This document shows positions 50,101 to 59,824 of a stretch of DNA of 64,000 nt, piece by piece. The stretch is from Nymphaea colorata. Taxonomy: Eukaryota > Streptophyta > Magnoliopsida > Nymphaeales > Nymphaeaceae. The notes beneath the pieces are model-generated. The model worked only from the letters and a program-made list of their open reading frames with translations. It was not told the DNA's origin and searched no databases. A program made the position numbers and the translations under genes. The DNA lies in contig NC_045146.1 of assembly GCF_008831285.2 (NCBI RefSeq), forward strand, positions 22,709,703 through 22,773,702, read 5' to 3'. Numbering within the stretch: the stretch's first letter is position 1; each line of letters opens with the position of its first letter.

Positions 50101-53100
50101 TCACCAAGGAGAATTATTTCTCGTGGTCGCCTGCTATGACTATGGGGATTGCTGGCCGTGGTCGCATGGCCTATATTGATGGGAGCAACCCCGAACCAGC
50201 AAGAACAAGTGATGTGTGGCATACTTGGTTTCTTGAGGATAATCAAATGAAAACTTAGATTGTCAATTCCGTTTCCGCCGATATTGAGCCCCTTATCCTT
50301 CGGAATAAGACTACTAGAGACATGTGGGTGGTCCTCGAGCAAATGTATGGCCAAAAGAAGACCGCAATTCGTACTTACCAAGTAATGAAGACAGTCTATG
50401 GCATTCGACAAGGGAACTCGTCTGTTGCAGAGTACTATGGGGCTTTGAAAGCCAAGTGGGAAGAGCTTGACTATCATTCTGATATTCCTTGGCATTGTCC
50501 CCATCATCAGGCGCTCTATGTTGCTCATGAATGGGAAAACAGGGTGTTCCTATTTTTAGCAGGTTTAAATGATGAGTTTGAAGGTGTTCGAAGCCAGATT
50601 CTGAATTCAGGGGAGGTGTCCAGTATTGAAAATGTGTACTCCTGTATTGAAGCGGAAGAACAGAGGAGGCTTGTTACAAAAGACGGGAAGAAGGAACTTG
50701 TGCCCTATAACGAGAGATCCGCTCTCGTGAGTCGTGGTCTTGGCGGCCCGTCTAGATCCCTTCGCCGGTGCACTCACTGCAAGAAGACAGGTCACACCGT
50801 GGATTATTGTTGGGATCTTCATCCAGAAAAGAAGGGAAACAAAGGGAGATCTTCGATTGGGAGAACGCCTGTGTCTGAGGTGCAGGCATCCAGTGGAGAA
50901 AAAGTCTCCATTTCTGCTGACCAGCTTCGTGAACTAAGGGCTTATTTGGGCAGGATCGATGTCAACAAGATTGAGACCTCAGAGGGAACTACAGCTAATC
51001 ATGCTCTCGCGGTTATTGGCAATCAAGGTAACTCTTCTGTGGGGGAATGGATTGTCGATAGTGGTGCTACTCATCACATGACAAGTAATCCAAAATTGTT
51101 TCATGAGTATAAGTTGTCCTCGGGAAAGGAACGTGTTTCTCTTGCAGATGGTTCCTCTACCTGTGTGGCAGACGAAGGCACTCTGTCCTTGTTGGACAAA
51201 TTTCACGCTTTACATGTTCCTCAGTTTCCTTTAAATCTCTTATCAGTCAGTAGACTTACTAAAGAATTGAATTGTGAACTTATATTCTCTGCCGATCGTT
51301 GTGTTTTGCAGGACTTGGTGACAGGGAAGAGGATTGGGATTGGTTTAGCTTCTGATGGATTATATCGTCTTCCCATACGTGTGGCTACTGCTCTGTTGAC
51401 AGCGATCCGCAAGACAGATAAGAGAAGAGAAGATTGTCTTCAGTCTTTTATGTACTGGCATGAACGTTTTGGGCATTTACCTTTTGGGATTTTGAAACAT
51501 TTGTTTCCAGACTTGTGTTCCTCCTTTGATTTGTCTTCCATTTCTTGTGATGTTTGTCAGTTTGCCAAACATGTGAGGGCTTCGTACCCTCTTTCTTCTA
51601 GTTGAGCTAATGAAGCTTTTTCCCTGATTCACTCTGATGTATGGGGACCTTCGGGCATTCATACCCGTCAAGGTTTCCAGTATTTTATCACTTTCATTGA
51701 TGATTTCTCTCGTGCTACATTTATATACTTGTTAAAAGACCGTAGCGAGGTTCCTCGCATCTTAGAGACATTTATTCTTCTTATGCATACCCAGTATGGT
51801 GCGAATGTTAAAACTTTCAGGTCCGATAATGCCCGTGAGTACATGTGTCAGCCTGTTGAGGAGTTTCTTAGACAACGAGGGATTGTTCACGAGACATCCT
51901 GTAGTTACACCCCCCTTAAAATGGGGTAGCTGAAAGGAAAAATCGTCAACTTCTTAATGTCACAGGGCTCTTTTGTTTCAGAGAAATCTTCCTAAACACT
52001 ATTGGGGTGATGCAGTTCTTACTAGTGCCTATCTTATTAACCGCATGCCCAGTCGTGTTTTGAATGGTAGGACTCCCCACTCGTTGTTTCCTGGCAGTCG
52101 TCCACCATTTCCTCTTCCTCCTCGTGTTTTTGGTTGTGTATGTTTTATCCATGATCACAGTCCAAATGTCAAGAAACTTGATCCTAGGTCTATCAAAGGT
52201 GTCTTTGTTGGATACTCCCCTACGCAAAAAGGATACAAATGTATTGATCCTATTACTGGTCGAGCTTATGTTACGAGGGATGTTACCTTCTTGGAATATG
52301 CCTCTTACTTTGGTGCGAATCCTCTTCAGGGAAGGCAGTCTGTGGGCAGGGAAGAGTATTCTCAGAGACAGGAACTTCAGTTTATAGATTTTTTGGACTA
52401 CAAGAAAGCAGAATCACTTAATACTGTTGATGTGCCTGAGAAGGAGGAAAGGGGTGACAATAGCATTGAGAAGGAAGGCCTTCAGTTGTTTGGACAGTTC
52501 TACTCTAGACGAGGTACTCGGACAGAGGTGATGACTTGTGATGCTAGATCTACTTCCAATCCCAATGCCACTCCTTTCCTAGATGAACCAAGTCCTACCA
52601 AGGAGACCGTGGAGACTCAGGATGAGGTTGAAAAGAAGAATGACGATCTTCCCATTGCCCTGAGAAAGGGTGTCAGGTCATGTACTCAACACCCCATTGG
52701 TAATTTTGTTTCTTATTCCAGACTTGGGAAAGATTACAAGTGCTTTGTTTCTACTCTCTCTTTGGCTGTGATTCCCAGGACTGTCGCTGAAGCTCAAAGT
52801 GACTCCAAGTGGGCTGATGCAATGAAAGAAGAAATAGATGCCCTAAGAAGAAACTTGACATGGGAAGTGGTGAAGATTCCTGAAGCCGCTCACCTAGTTG
52901 GATCCAAATGGGTGTATACCATCAAGTACAAACCAGATGGGAGTGTTGAAAGATATAAAGCTCGACTTGTGGCCAAGAGGTTTAGCCAGAAATATGAAAT
53001 TGATTACTTGGAAACCTTTGCTCCTGTTGCGAAAATGAAGACTGTGAGGGTGGTTATATCCCTAGCTGTGATGAAGGAGTGGAAGATGTATCAACTGGAT

Positions 53101-56100
53101 GTTAAGAATGCATTCCTCAATGGTGACCTCGAAGAAGAAGTATATATGCATATGCCTCCAGGATATGAAGAACCAGAAAAGTGTTGTAAGCTGAAAAAGG
53201 CCTTGTATGGCCTTAAGCAATCGCCCAGAGCGTGGTTTGAACGACTGAGAAGAGTGATGATACGTCATGGATACAAACAAGGATTAGGGTTATTTAATAG
53301 TTAGGAGGCTAATCTCTTTATTATGAGGCTGATCTCTTTATTATGGAGATTAGGGTTAGTAAATGAAGAAACGTTTCTCTCTCTAAGGCTGTCGGCTGTA
53401 ACATGGAATCAGAGTCGGCGATCTCCACCCTTCTCCGCCGGTGGCTGTCGTGATTTTCCGACGACCCCTTCTCCTCTTCCTCTCCCATCTCTTCCCACTT
53501 CTTCTCTTCCTCTATCCTTCCTTTCTCTCTTCTCTCTTGCTGATCGAAAGATAGTGAAGCAGCGTGGAAGGGGAACATAATCACATGTGAGAGGTATGTG
53601 ATTAGGTCCCCAACGTGGACATAGTGGAGCGTAAGCAATTGCGTGGGAGTTGCAAGTTGCAGTGGAAAGTTGTAAGTCAGATCTAACTTCATGGATGAAT
53701 AGCAGCACATGGACTCCATTATTATTCAGATCTAGGCTCGTGGAAAAGTAGCTGCATGTGGATTCTTGTTCAGATCTGGGCTCGTGGAAGATTAAATTCA
53801 CGTGGACCGTACTCTTATCATATTTTTGCTGACTGTGGAAAAGTGGCTGCAAGTGGAGTAGTTGCACGTTGGGTATTTTTTTTTTTAGATTGAATGTCTG
53901 TTTTATAATATGGTGGACTGATTTGGAACAACAAACTTTTTTTTATACGCATACGTGGATACGTAGAAACCTGGTGGACTGTTTTGATCAGCAAGTTCAT
54001 ATATTAGTGTTCATTTATTGATTGTTGTGATTGGTGGACTGATTTTATATATATATATATATGCTGCCTAAGTTTTCTCAAGTTGATTGCTGCACGCTAT
54101 ACTCTTGATTGTATCATAGTGCAACCAGATTAAGATCACATTGTCAAGTCATGCACCATGGCCGCTGAAGGCAAGACAGAGATTTATGAGCATAAGAACA
54201 CATGCAATCTCTTTTCTTATGGCTCTACTGTAAAGTTAGATGTTCCTAAGTTGGAAGACAGATGTTGGGATAAGCTTGGTCGTCCTTCCGCTATACCCCT
54301 AGAAAGAGGTGTTGCATCTAAGCAGGGCAAGAATTCATTACAGTCTCCTATTAGATCTATCCAGGCAGCTTCATCAGTAGTAGAGGGGTCTTTATCTTCT
54401 TCCAATCTTGAAACTGTGACTGTGAATGTCAACAAGTCAGAGTATGAGGAGTTCTTAGCACACAGATCTACTCAACCGTCGGCCTCTACAGTTATGATAG
54501 ACAGTGTTATGTCCGTTGATACTGCTCCACATGATACACATACTACTTGGATTATTGATTCAGGAGCATCGAGACACTTTTGTAGTAGACCTTCTATGTT
54601 TATCGTGCTACACTCATTACCTCAGATACGTCATGTGAGACTTGCAGATGGTAGATGGTCTCCTATTATGGGTTATGGAGATATCAAGATTTCTCAGTCT
54701 GACAATTCCTAATGTGTTATATGCTCCTAAGTTTCTCACTAATCTTTTATCAGTTGGACAATTGATTAATGATTTACATTGTCGTGTTACATTTGACTCT
54801 GGAGTATGTTCATTTCAGGACTTGCAAACTGGGAAGACGATTGGAGGAGGCTATGAGAAAGGGGGCATCTACTTCCTGTCTGATTCTGTGGGTATTGCAG
54901 TCGTCTCGACTTCTTCATTGTCCTCCTCCTTCCAGTGGCATGTCAGTCTTGGTCATCCATCTGTCTCCAAGCTCCGTCACCTACTTCCTCATCTATCAGT
55001 TCTAGAGTCATTCCAGTGTGAGGCCTGTCAACTTGGCAAGCACACCCGTAGCAGTTATTCATCGAGTCTTAGTCCGTCCAGTTGTGGACTATTTGATCTT
55101 CTTCATGTTGATGTGTGGGGCCCTAGTAGAGTTGCTCGTAGGTCTAAATTTCGTTATTTCCTTGTCATTGTTGATAATTATTCTCGAGTCACTTGGGTTT
55201 TCCTTTTGAAAGAAATGTCTGAAGTCATACGTACTCTCAAGAACCTTATTGTTGAAATAAAGGCCCAATTTGATATTCTTGTTAAAAGCATCCGCACTGA
55301 TAATGCTCTTGAGTTCAAGGCATCTACCTTAATGAAATTTTACTCTGGTAATGGCATTTCTCCTCAATTTATTTATCCCCACACCTCCCAGCAAAATAGA
55401 GTAGCTGAGCGGAAACATCGCCAACTTTTAAATGTGGCACGCTCCCTAATGCTTCATACTAATCTACCTGCATGTTTTTGGGGAGACGCAATCCTCACTG
55501 CCTCTGACTTGACCAACCGTTTACCCTCATCCTCCATTAACAACAAGGTTCCCATTAAACTTGTGTACCCACAATGACCCTTATTTCCAGAAGCTCCCAA
55601 AGTATTTGGTTGTACATGCTTCGTTCACATACTTGGACCCACACGTGATAAATTGGGTGCCCAAGCCATTAAGTGTATCTTTATTGGCTACTCCAGGAAT
55701 CATAAAGGTTACAAATGCTTTGACCCCTTGACTCAAAAGGAGTATATCAGTGCGGATGTGACATTCTTTGAGTTCTCAGCCTTATTATAGTTCCTCACCT
55801 ACCTCTACTGAGATGCCACGGTCATCTGACCCACTACCTATTCCTCCTATTCCTTTGGAGTCATTTCCTTACGATTCTTCTGGGGATTTTCCCGTTGTAG
55901 TGTCCAAGTTTCGTGACCCTCCGCTGGTCTACACACGTCGACAGGACCCTTCTCATGACACTTCCCCAACCGCTTCTCAGGAGGTAAGTACATCTAAAGT
56001 GAGTATACATAGTCCATCTGATCCCTGTCAAGACTTATCTATTGCTCTTCGCAAGCAACAATGTACTATGCATCCTATATCTCATTTTGTTTTTACCGAC

Positions 56101-59100
56101 GGTGTTGATAAAAGTATGCAACAGTTTATTCAAGCTCTAGCGGCCCATGCAGTTCCTACTTGTCACTAACAGACCTTATTAGATACCCAATGGAGACAAG
56201 CTATGCAAGATGAGATGGATGCATTAGTTCAGCGAGGCACTTGGGAACTTGTTGACCCTCCTCCTGATTGTGACATTGTTGGCTCCAAGTGGGTATTCAC
56301 AGTGAAATATAATTCTGATGGTTCTATGAAAAGATACAAAGCTCGATTGGTTGCTAAGGGCTACACGCAGACTTACGGGGTTGATTTCTTTGAGACTTTC
56401 TCTCTCATTGCTCGGTTGGGGACCATTCGTCTTATCATCTTTGTGGTTGTACACCATGACTGACACATGTATCAGCTTGATGTCAAAAATGTATTTTTGT
56501 ACGGTGATCTCGATGAGACTGTCTATATGCAACAACCACCAGGGTTTGGACGACAGGGGGAGTGTGGAAAAGTGTGCAAACTGAAGAAAGCTATTTATGG
56601 ACTCAATCAGAGTCCTCGTGCGTGGTTTCACAAGTTCTCTGAGGTAGTCTCAAAGTGTGTCTTTGCGACATCCCCTTTTGATCATTCTCTGTTTATCAAG
56701 AGGAATTCCAGGAGTATGACCATTCTAGTGGTTTATGTTGATGATATTATCCTGACAGGTGACTCCGATCAAGAAATTTCTCATATAAAGTTGTTTCTTC
56801 AAAAACACTTTGTGACGAAAGATCTTGGTCAACTACGATATTTCTTGGAAATAGAGGTGGCTTGCAACAGGGAAGGTGTAGTTCTCTCTCAACGAAAGTA
56901 TGTTCTTGATTTATTGCATGACACTGGGATGCTAGGAACTAAACCGACCAATCTACCTATAAATCCACGCATACATCTTCATGATGACCAATCAGAATTA
57001 GTGGATTCTCGATCATACAGGTTTCTTATTGGAAAGCTCCTCTATGCTACTGTGACCAAACCAGACATTAGTTTTGCAATGGGGAAACTAAGTCAATTTA
57101 TGGAAAGACCCAAAAAGTTCATTGGGATGCTGCTTTAATGGTGGTCAAATATCTGAAATCATCTCCTGGCAAAGGACTTTTGTTCACAAAAGGCAAGACC
57201 TTGGAAGTGGAAGCCTAAAGTGATGCTGACTATGCTGGCTCAGTCGAAGACAGGAAATCTACCACAGGATTTTGTGTATTTGTGGAAGGCAACCTTATAT
57301 CCTGGAGAAGCAAAAAGCAAGGTGTGGTGTCAAGATCTAGTGCAGAATCTGAATACAGAGCTATGGCTCAAACTGCCACTGAAATGACTTGAGCTAAATC
57401 CATGCTATCTAGCCTAAGTGTGTCGATTCCGCTTCTCATGAAAATGTATTGTGACAATCGAGCAGCCACATACATTGCGAACAATCCAGTTTTCTATGAG
57501 AGAACTAAACATATTGAAGTGGACTGCTGTTACATTCAGGATCTCATTCAAGGAGGAACCATAACCACATTCATGTATCATCAAAAGATCAAGTTGCAGA
57601 TGTCTTCACTAAAGCTCTTCCTATTGGTGATTATTCTAAATGTTGTGACAAGCTTAGCATGATTAATATGTATGCTCCAGCTTGAGGGGGAGTGTTGAAT
57701 TAGAAGAGTTTATGTTTCTATGTGGTTCTTTGCAATATTTAATAGTTAGGAGGTCTCTTTAAACATTCATCTATTGATGTACTTTGTAAATCTCTCTTCA
57801 ACCCTAATCTCTTTATTATAACATCAGATAAAGAAATCGGATCACATTAAATTATAAGGATTTGGGTTCGGTATTGAACAAATATCCAATCAAATAATAA
57901 CCATCCAGTTAAATTTTCTTATATCTAGTATTCAAATATTGTGTTGCGTGGGGTCCAGGTCACAAGGGCCCTGATTGACAACCATCCCTTCAGACAAAGG
58001 TCTGAATATCTTTTTCATAAACTTTTCCGGTCTCCCTCATCCATTTGTATAACTGTTTCAAGGCCTCCACTCCTTCCTATTCAATACAAGACTAAACAAT
58101 GAACAAGGAGGTCGTACAGAGGTTAGCTCTATATTGAACTCGAAAAAAGACTGGGAGCTACAAAGAGTAACAAAAGGGGATGAGCCAGTTCAACACTCAA
58201 ACCCGGGATCTGACACACGTGGGTGTGTGCTCCTTAAGGGGATGTATTATAATGTCCAATTGAAAATTTTAGTTTGTATCCAACATTGTGAGGATCTTGA
58301 TGGACTTATAAGGGGGTTGGCTAAAAGATAGATTGTCCTAGTTCATAGCCTCTTTAGGACTGAAACTAAAGCTACTAAGGGGTGGGTTGAGATCTGTCAA
58401 ATCAAAAGCCCAGTGTGGAGTGCATCGGGTCGTGACATAGGGTCCAAACCTCTACCCATTTAATCATGCCCTCGCCAGCCTGAGATTAAATGAGCTAGGA
58501 CCTAGGCTGGGTCTAATGCGGAAGCCAATATGGATTTGTGATGCTCAGTCTTAGTTCTTAACTTCAAAGTGAATTTCAGATCAGGTTCGACTGTGAATAT
58601 ACAAATTGGATACACATACGTATAAACTTTTTTTCATTTGCATTCAAATACAGATATGAGACCATCCAATAAATCAGCTACAATAAAGTGTCTATTTGAC
58701 AAATTGGATACACATACGTATAAACTTTTTTTCATTTGCATTCAAATACAGATATGAGACCATCCAATAAATCAGCTATAATAAAGTGTCTATTTGATTT
58801 GAATTCAATTGTGACATCCTACCACTGATACCATCACACTTTTGCACTGCAGTTTTTTTTTATTTTTTTACCTTTTCATTTTTCTTAGAATTTTTCTTCT
58901 CTATTGTCGTCTTTTGTAATATATATATATATACATATATATATGCGCTTGCATGTTTACGCTCTACCTTCTTCAAGCTCACCATGTCTGACACTTCATA
59001 TTTCACTCTAGCACCAGCACTTGTCCATGCAACACGGGTGTCCATATATACGTGCATGTGTCTTGCCCATGTGTGGATTCAGTGTCTAATTGTTCAGGCA

Positions 59101-59824
59101 AACCATGTCCAACACTTCATGCTCTTGTCTAACACTGGTACATGTTGTCCATGCCACACAAGTGTTTGTTTGTGTGTGTGTGTGTGTGAAGAGCGAATAA
59201 TTTTATTCAAAAAGAAGGTAACAAAATTGCCTTGCAAAATCTACTGAACATAATTAATTTAGTTTAATCCAGGAATTTATATACTGCAGTAGAAACAAAC
59301 CATGAAACAAATATAATACTCATTTCAAAACAGTGAACCTCTATGAACGGCACAAAGAAAACGTAGAAACATACCAATAATCAGATACAACCTGCTTAAG
59401 CTTAGACTCAAGCCGAAGAAAAACAGCTGACCGTTCAAAGTCCTGTTTGTCATGAGCTGGTTCTACAAAATCTGCTTCCAGATATCCTGTAAACATAGAT
59501 GCAATATGAGAAAACAGGAAAGGAATGCTCAAACTGAATCACAGGGAACTCATACCTACTACACCCCTCCCACAGCTACTATTGAATTGAATGACCTTCC
59601 AGAAAGGCTGATCCAAGTAGCAACATCATTAATCAATTAATGATTTTACTCTAGGAAGAGCTACAACTAAGCAGTGATGTTTTTAATGAAGATAATTGAT
59701 ACATCAGTGTGACAAAAAAAAGGTAAACTGCAATGTACCATGATAAGACGATTTCTATGGTATAAGTTGAATCCATGGGCACCAACTTTACGGGCCTCCT
59801 TGACAAACCCAACAGTTATTGCCA
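42519..59824 (-). CDS. MORC: MORC (microrchidia) GHKL ATPase, 3' eight exons (partial)
   Basis: Exons, 5' to 3' on the minus strand: 59824-59739, 59607-59556, 59486-59375, 46734-46517, 46315-46254, 45192-45104, 42753-42711, 42614-42519 (stop TAG). All have AG/GT borders, and all seven junction phases match, giving 251 residues with no stop. The first three exons carry the S5-fold end of the MORC ATPase module ([50 protein letters not shown]). [13 protein letters not shown] follows, then a polar linker of about 80 residues, then [13 protein letters not shown] and a C-terminal coiled coil ([20 protein letters not shown]). Plant MORCs (AtMORC1, AtMORC6) compact heterochromatin and silence transposons with the RNA-directed DNA methylation machinery. 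The GHKL half lies right of the window. The subclade is uncertain (MORC6-like by look). Two introns are swollen by copia elements lying antisense to the gene. Confidence 0.88.
43431..43462. repeat. (CT)n microsatellite
   Basis: About 16 uninterrupted CT units in a MORC intron. On the sense (minus) strand of MORC it is (GA)n. Confidence 0.9.
44085..44133. repeat. (AT)n microsatellite
   Basis: About 24 uninterrupted AT units within a MORC intron, embedded in an older repeat. It is probably length-variable between individuals. Confidence 0.95.
45392..45502. repeat. Short inverted repeat in a MORC intron
   Basis: CTAGTGATAA (45392-45401) and TTATCACTAG (45493-45502) are exact 10-base inverted copies, with partial pairing extending on both sides. 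The surrounding 45.36-45.96 kb has MITE-like phrases (gggggcatttgatatc on the left, aggcaaacagagcct on the right), but matching terminal repeats were not demonstrated. Confidence 0.4.
46735..48995 (-). other. Left part of the 12.6-kb MORC intron
   Basis: AT-rich intron sequence between the exon ending at 46734 and copia B. A short coding-like plus-strand piece at about 47648-47725 reads [18 protein letters not shown] and may be a captured fragment. At about 48525-48700 there is degenerate sequence with gtgtc...gacac words, similar in style to 58980-59160. Neither was recognised. Confidence 0.5.
48996..49039 (+). repeat. Left fragment of the copia B 5' LTR
   Basis: These 44 bases match the start of the 3' LTR at 57693-57736 with one mismatch. 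They end at GCAAT exactly where element A begins. The continuation of the LTR (ATTTAATAGTTAGG) resumes at 53292. Confidence 0.88.
49040..49288 (+). repeat. 5' LTR of copia A, with primer-binding site
   Basis: 249 bases with TG...CA ends (TGTTGATAG ... TTTCTACA). Directly after it, TGGTATCAGAGCCG (49289-49302) is a classic initiator-Met tRNA primer-binding site. The LTR shares gttttccacgt and the tttctaca end with the LTR of C. No 3' partner LTR is present. Confidence 0.85.
49370..49850 (+). repeat. GC-rich tandem repeats in the copia A leader
   Basis: In strongly GC-rich leader sequence before gag, GCGCCGCTCTGC starts at 49684, 49728, 49768 and 49812 (periods 44, 40, 44). Each is followed by (c/t)tggttccg(g/a)cggt except the last. 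Upstream, cgtgcccgacgctcgtgcccg-type and cagcgacgccctg(a/t) units also repeat (about 49375-49460 and 49530-49625). The long minus-strand frame here (49562-50107) is a composition artefact. Confidence 0.8.
50004..53280 (+). pseudogene. gag-pol of copia A (broken)
   Basis: Starts at ATG 50004. The gag has a [10 protein letters not shown]-type N-terminus and a CCHC knuckle [14 protein letters not shown] from 50769. PR is [12 protein letters not shown] (51048). IN has the His/Cys head (WHERFGH ... CDVCQFAKH) and the Asp residues in HSDVWGPSG and [11 protein letters not shown] (from about 52790) has [24 protein letters not shown] and [19 protein letters not shown], and is cut before the YVDD box. 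Breaks: TAG at 50256, TGA at 51603, a frameshift near 51910 and a second near 51962, and the 3' truncation at about 53280. It cannot code for a working polyprotein. Confidence 0.88.
53292..53403 (+). repeat. Right fragment of the copia B 5' LTR
   Basis: Continues the B LTR exactly from the base after GCAAT (49039). It ends in GGCTGTAACA before the primer-binding site at 53404. CTAATCTCTTTATTATG is duplicated in tandem (53309 and 53329, the second as CTGATCTC...). After TTAGGAGG it no longer follows the 3' LTR; only CTAATCTCTTTATTAT and the TAACA end are shared. Confidence 0.75.
53404..54157 (+). other. Copia B leader and lost gag region
   Basis: After the primer-binding site comes a CT-rich leader (53420-53540) and then AT-rich sequence with repeated cgtggacc/gtggactg(a/t)tttt phrases. 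No gag frame is recognisable before 54158. About 1 kb of gag that should lie here is missing or decayed. Confidence 0.6.
54158..57660 (+). pseudogene. gag-pol remnant of copia B (broken)
   Basis: The first frame keeps only the tail of the gag zinc knuckle ([12 protein letters not shown]), then PR ([13 protein letters not shown]). IN (about 54930-55560) has WHVSLGHP ... [32 protein letters not shown] and [12 protein letters not shown] (from about 56190) has [30 protein letters not shown] and the catalytic box VVYVDDIIL (YVDD at 56734-56745). RNase H has DADYAGS (about 57223) and [12 protein letters not shown] (about 57340). Breaks include frame changes near 54650-54710, 55780 and 57590, and in-frame stops near 55575, 56167, 56461, 57136, 57217 and 57388. 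Nearly the whole gag is gone. Confidence 0.85.
57681..57823 (+). repeat. Polypurine tract and 3' LTR of copia B
   Basis: The polypurine tract cttgagggggag (57681-57692) is followed by a 131-base LTR, 57693-57823, with TG...CA ends. It gives the uninterrupted order GCAATATTTAATAG, which proves the split of the 5' LTR by element A. Confidence 0.85.
58230..58450 (-). repeat. Dispersed repeat family, inverted copy
   Basis: The reverse complement reads caaccccctta(taag)tccatcaagatcctcacaa and then the aaactaaaatttt block, the same order as at 25060-25530 and 30090-30540. It also carries ggggtgggttg...gtcaaatcaaaagccc, the complement of the gggttcaagcccctgatttgac phrase. Confidence 0.5.
58601..58796. 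repeat. 98-base tandem duplication
   Basis: 58601-58698 and 58699-58796 are two direct copies, starting acaaattggatacacatacg and ending aagtgtctatttg. I see a single mismatch (C versus T in cagcta(c/t)aataaag). It is recent, in contrast to the decayed repeats around it. Confidence 0.95.

Larger units (their letters stand above)
49040..53291 (+). mobile_element. Ty1/copia element A, nested in the 5' LTR of B, 3' truncated
   Basis: Begins with its own 5' LTR (TGTTGATAGATTG... at 49040) next to GCAAT of the B LTR. It carries leader, gag, PR, IN and about two thirds of RT, then stops inside RT near 53280 after HGYKQ. The B LTR resumes at 53292. The rest of RT, RNase H, the polypurine tract, the 3' LTR and the right target duplication are missing. 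About 10 bases (gattagggtt) at the break match a motif in the B LTR at 53348-53357. It belongs to the same broad lineage as element C. Confidence 0.88.
48996..57823 (+). mobile_element. Ty1/copia LTR retrotransposon B (host of a nested insertion)
   Basis: The outer boundaries are TGTTGAATTAG at 48996 and TTATTATAACA at 57823. The 5' LTR is split into 48996-49039 and 53292-53403 by element A. The primer-binding site at 53404 (TGGAATCAGAGTCGGCG) is a diverged initiator-Met tRNA complement. The polypurine tract cttgagggggag ends at 57692, followed by the 3' LTR. The domain order PR-IN-RT-RNase H is that of copia. It lies in a MORC intron, antisense to MORC. Flanks are CAGGT on the left and TCAGA on the right, so an exact 5-base target duplication is not visible. 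The element is defective. Confidence 0.88.
57824..59374 (-). other. Right part of the 12.6-kb MORC intron
   Basis: Holds an inverted copy of the dispersed repeat (about 58230-58450), a 98-base tandem duplication, an (AT)-rich run at about 58919-58944, a (GT)n run at 59169-59187, and two diverged direct copies of an accatgtc(t/c)(g/a)acacttcat ... ttgtccatgc(a/c)acac phrase (about 58981 and 59100). No coding exon was found. Confidence 0.6.

Noticed and set aside
49562-50107. 181-codon minus-strand basic frame
   Set aside because: Produced by the GC-rich tandem repeats in the copia A leader.
48991-57828. 5-base target duplication around copia B
   Set aside because: Flanks CAGGT and TCAGA share only a shifted CAG; not strong enough to claim.
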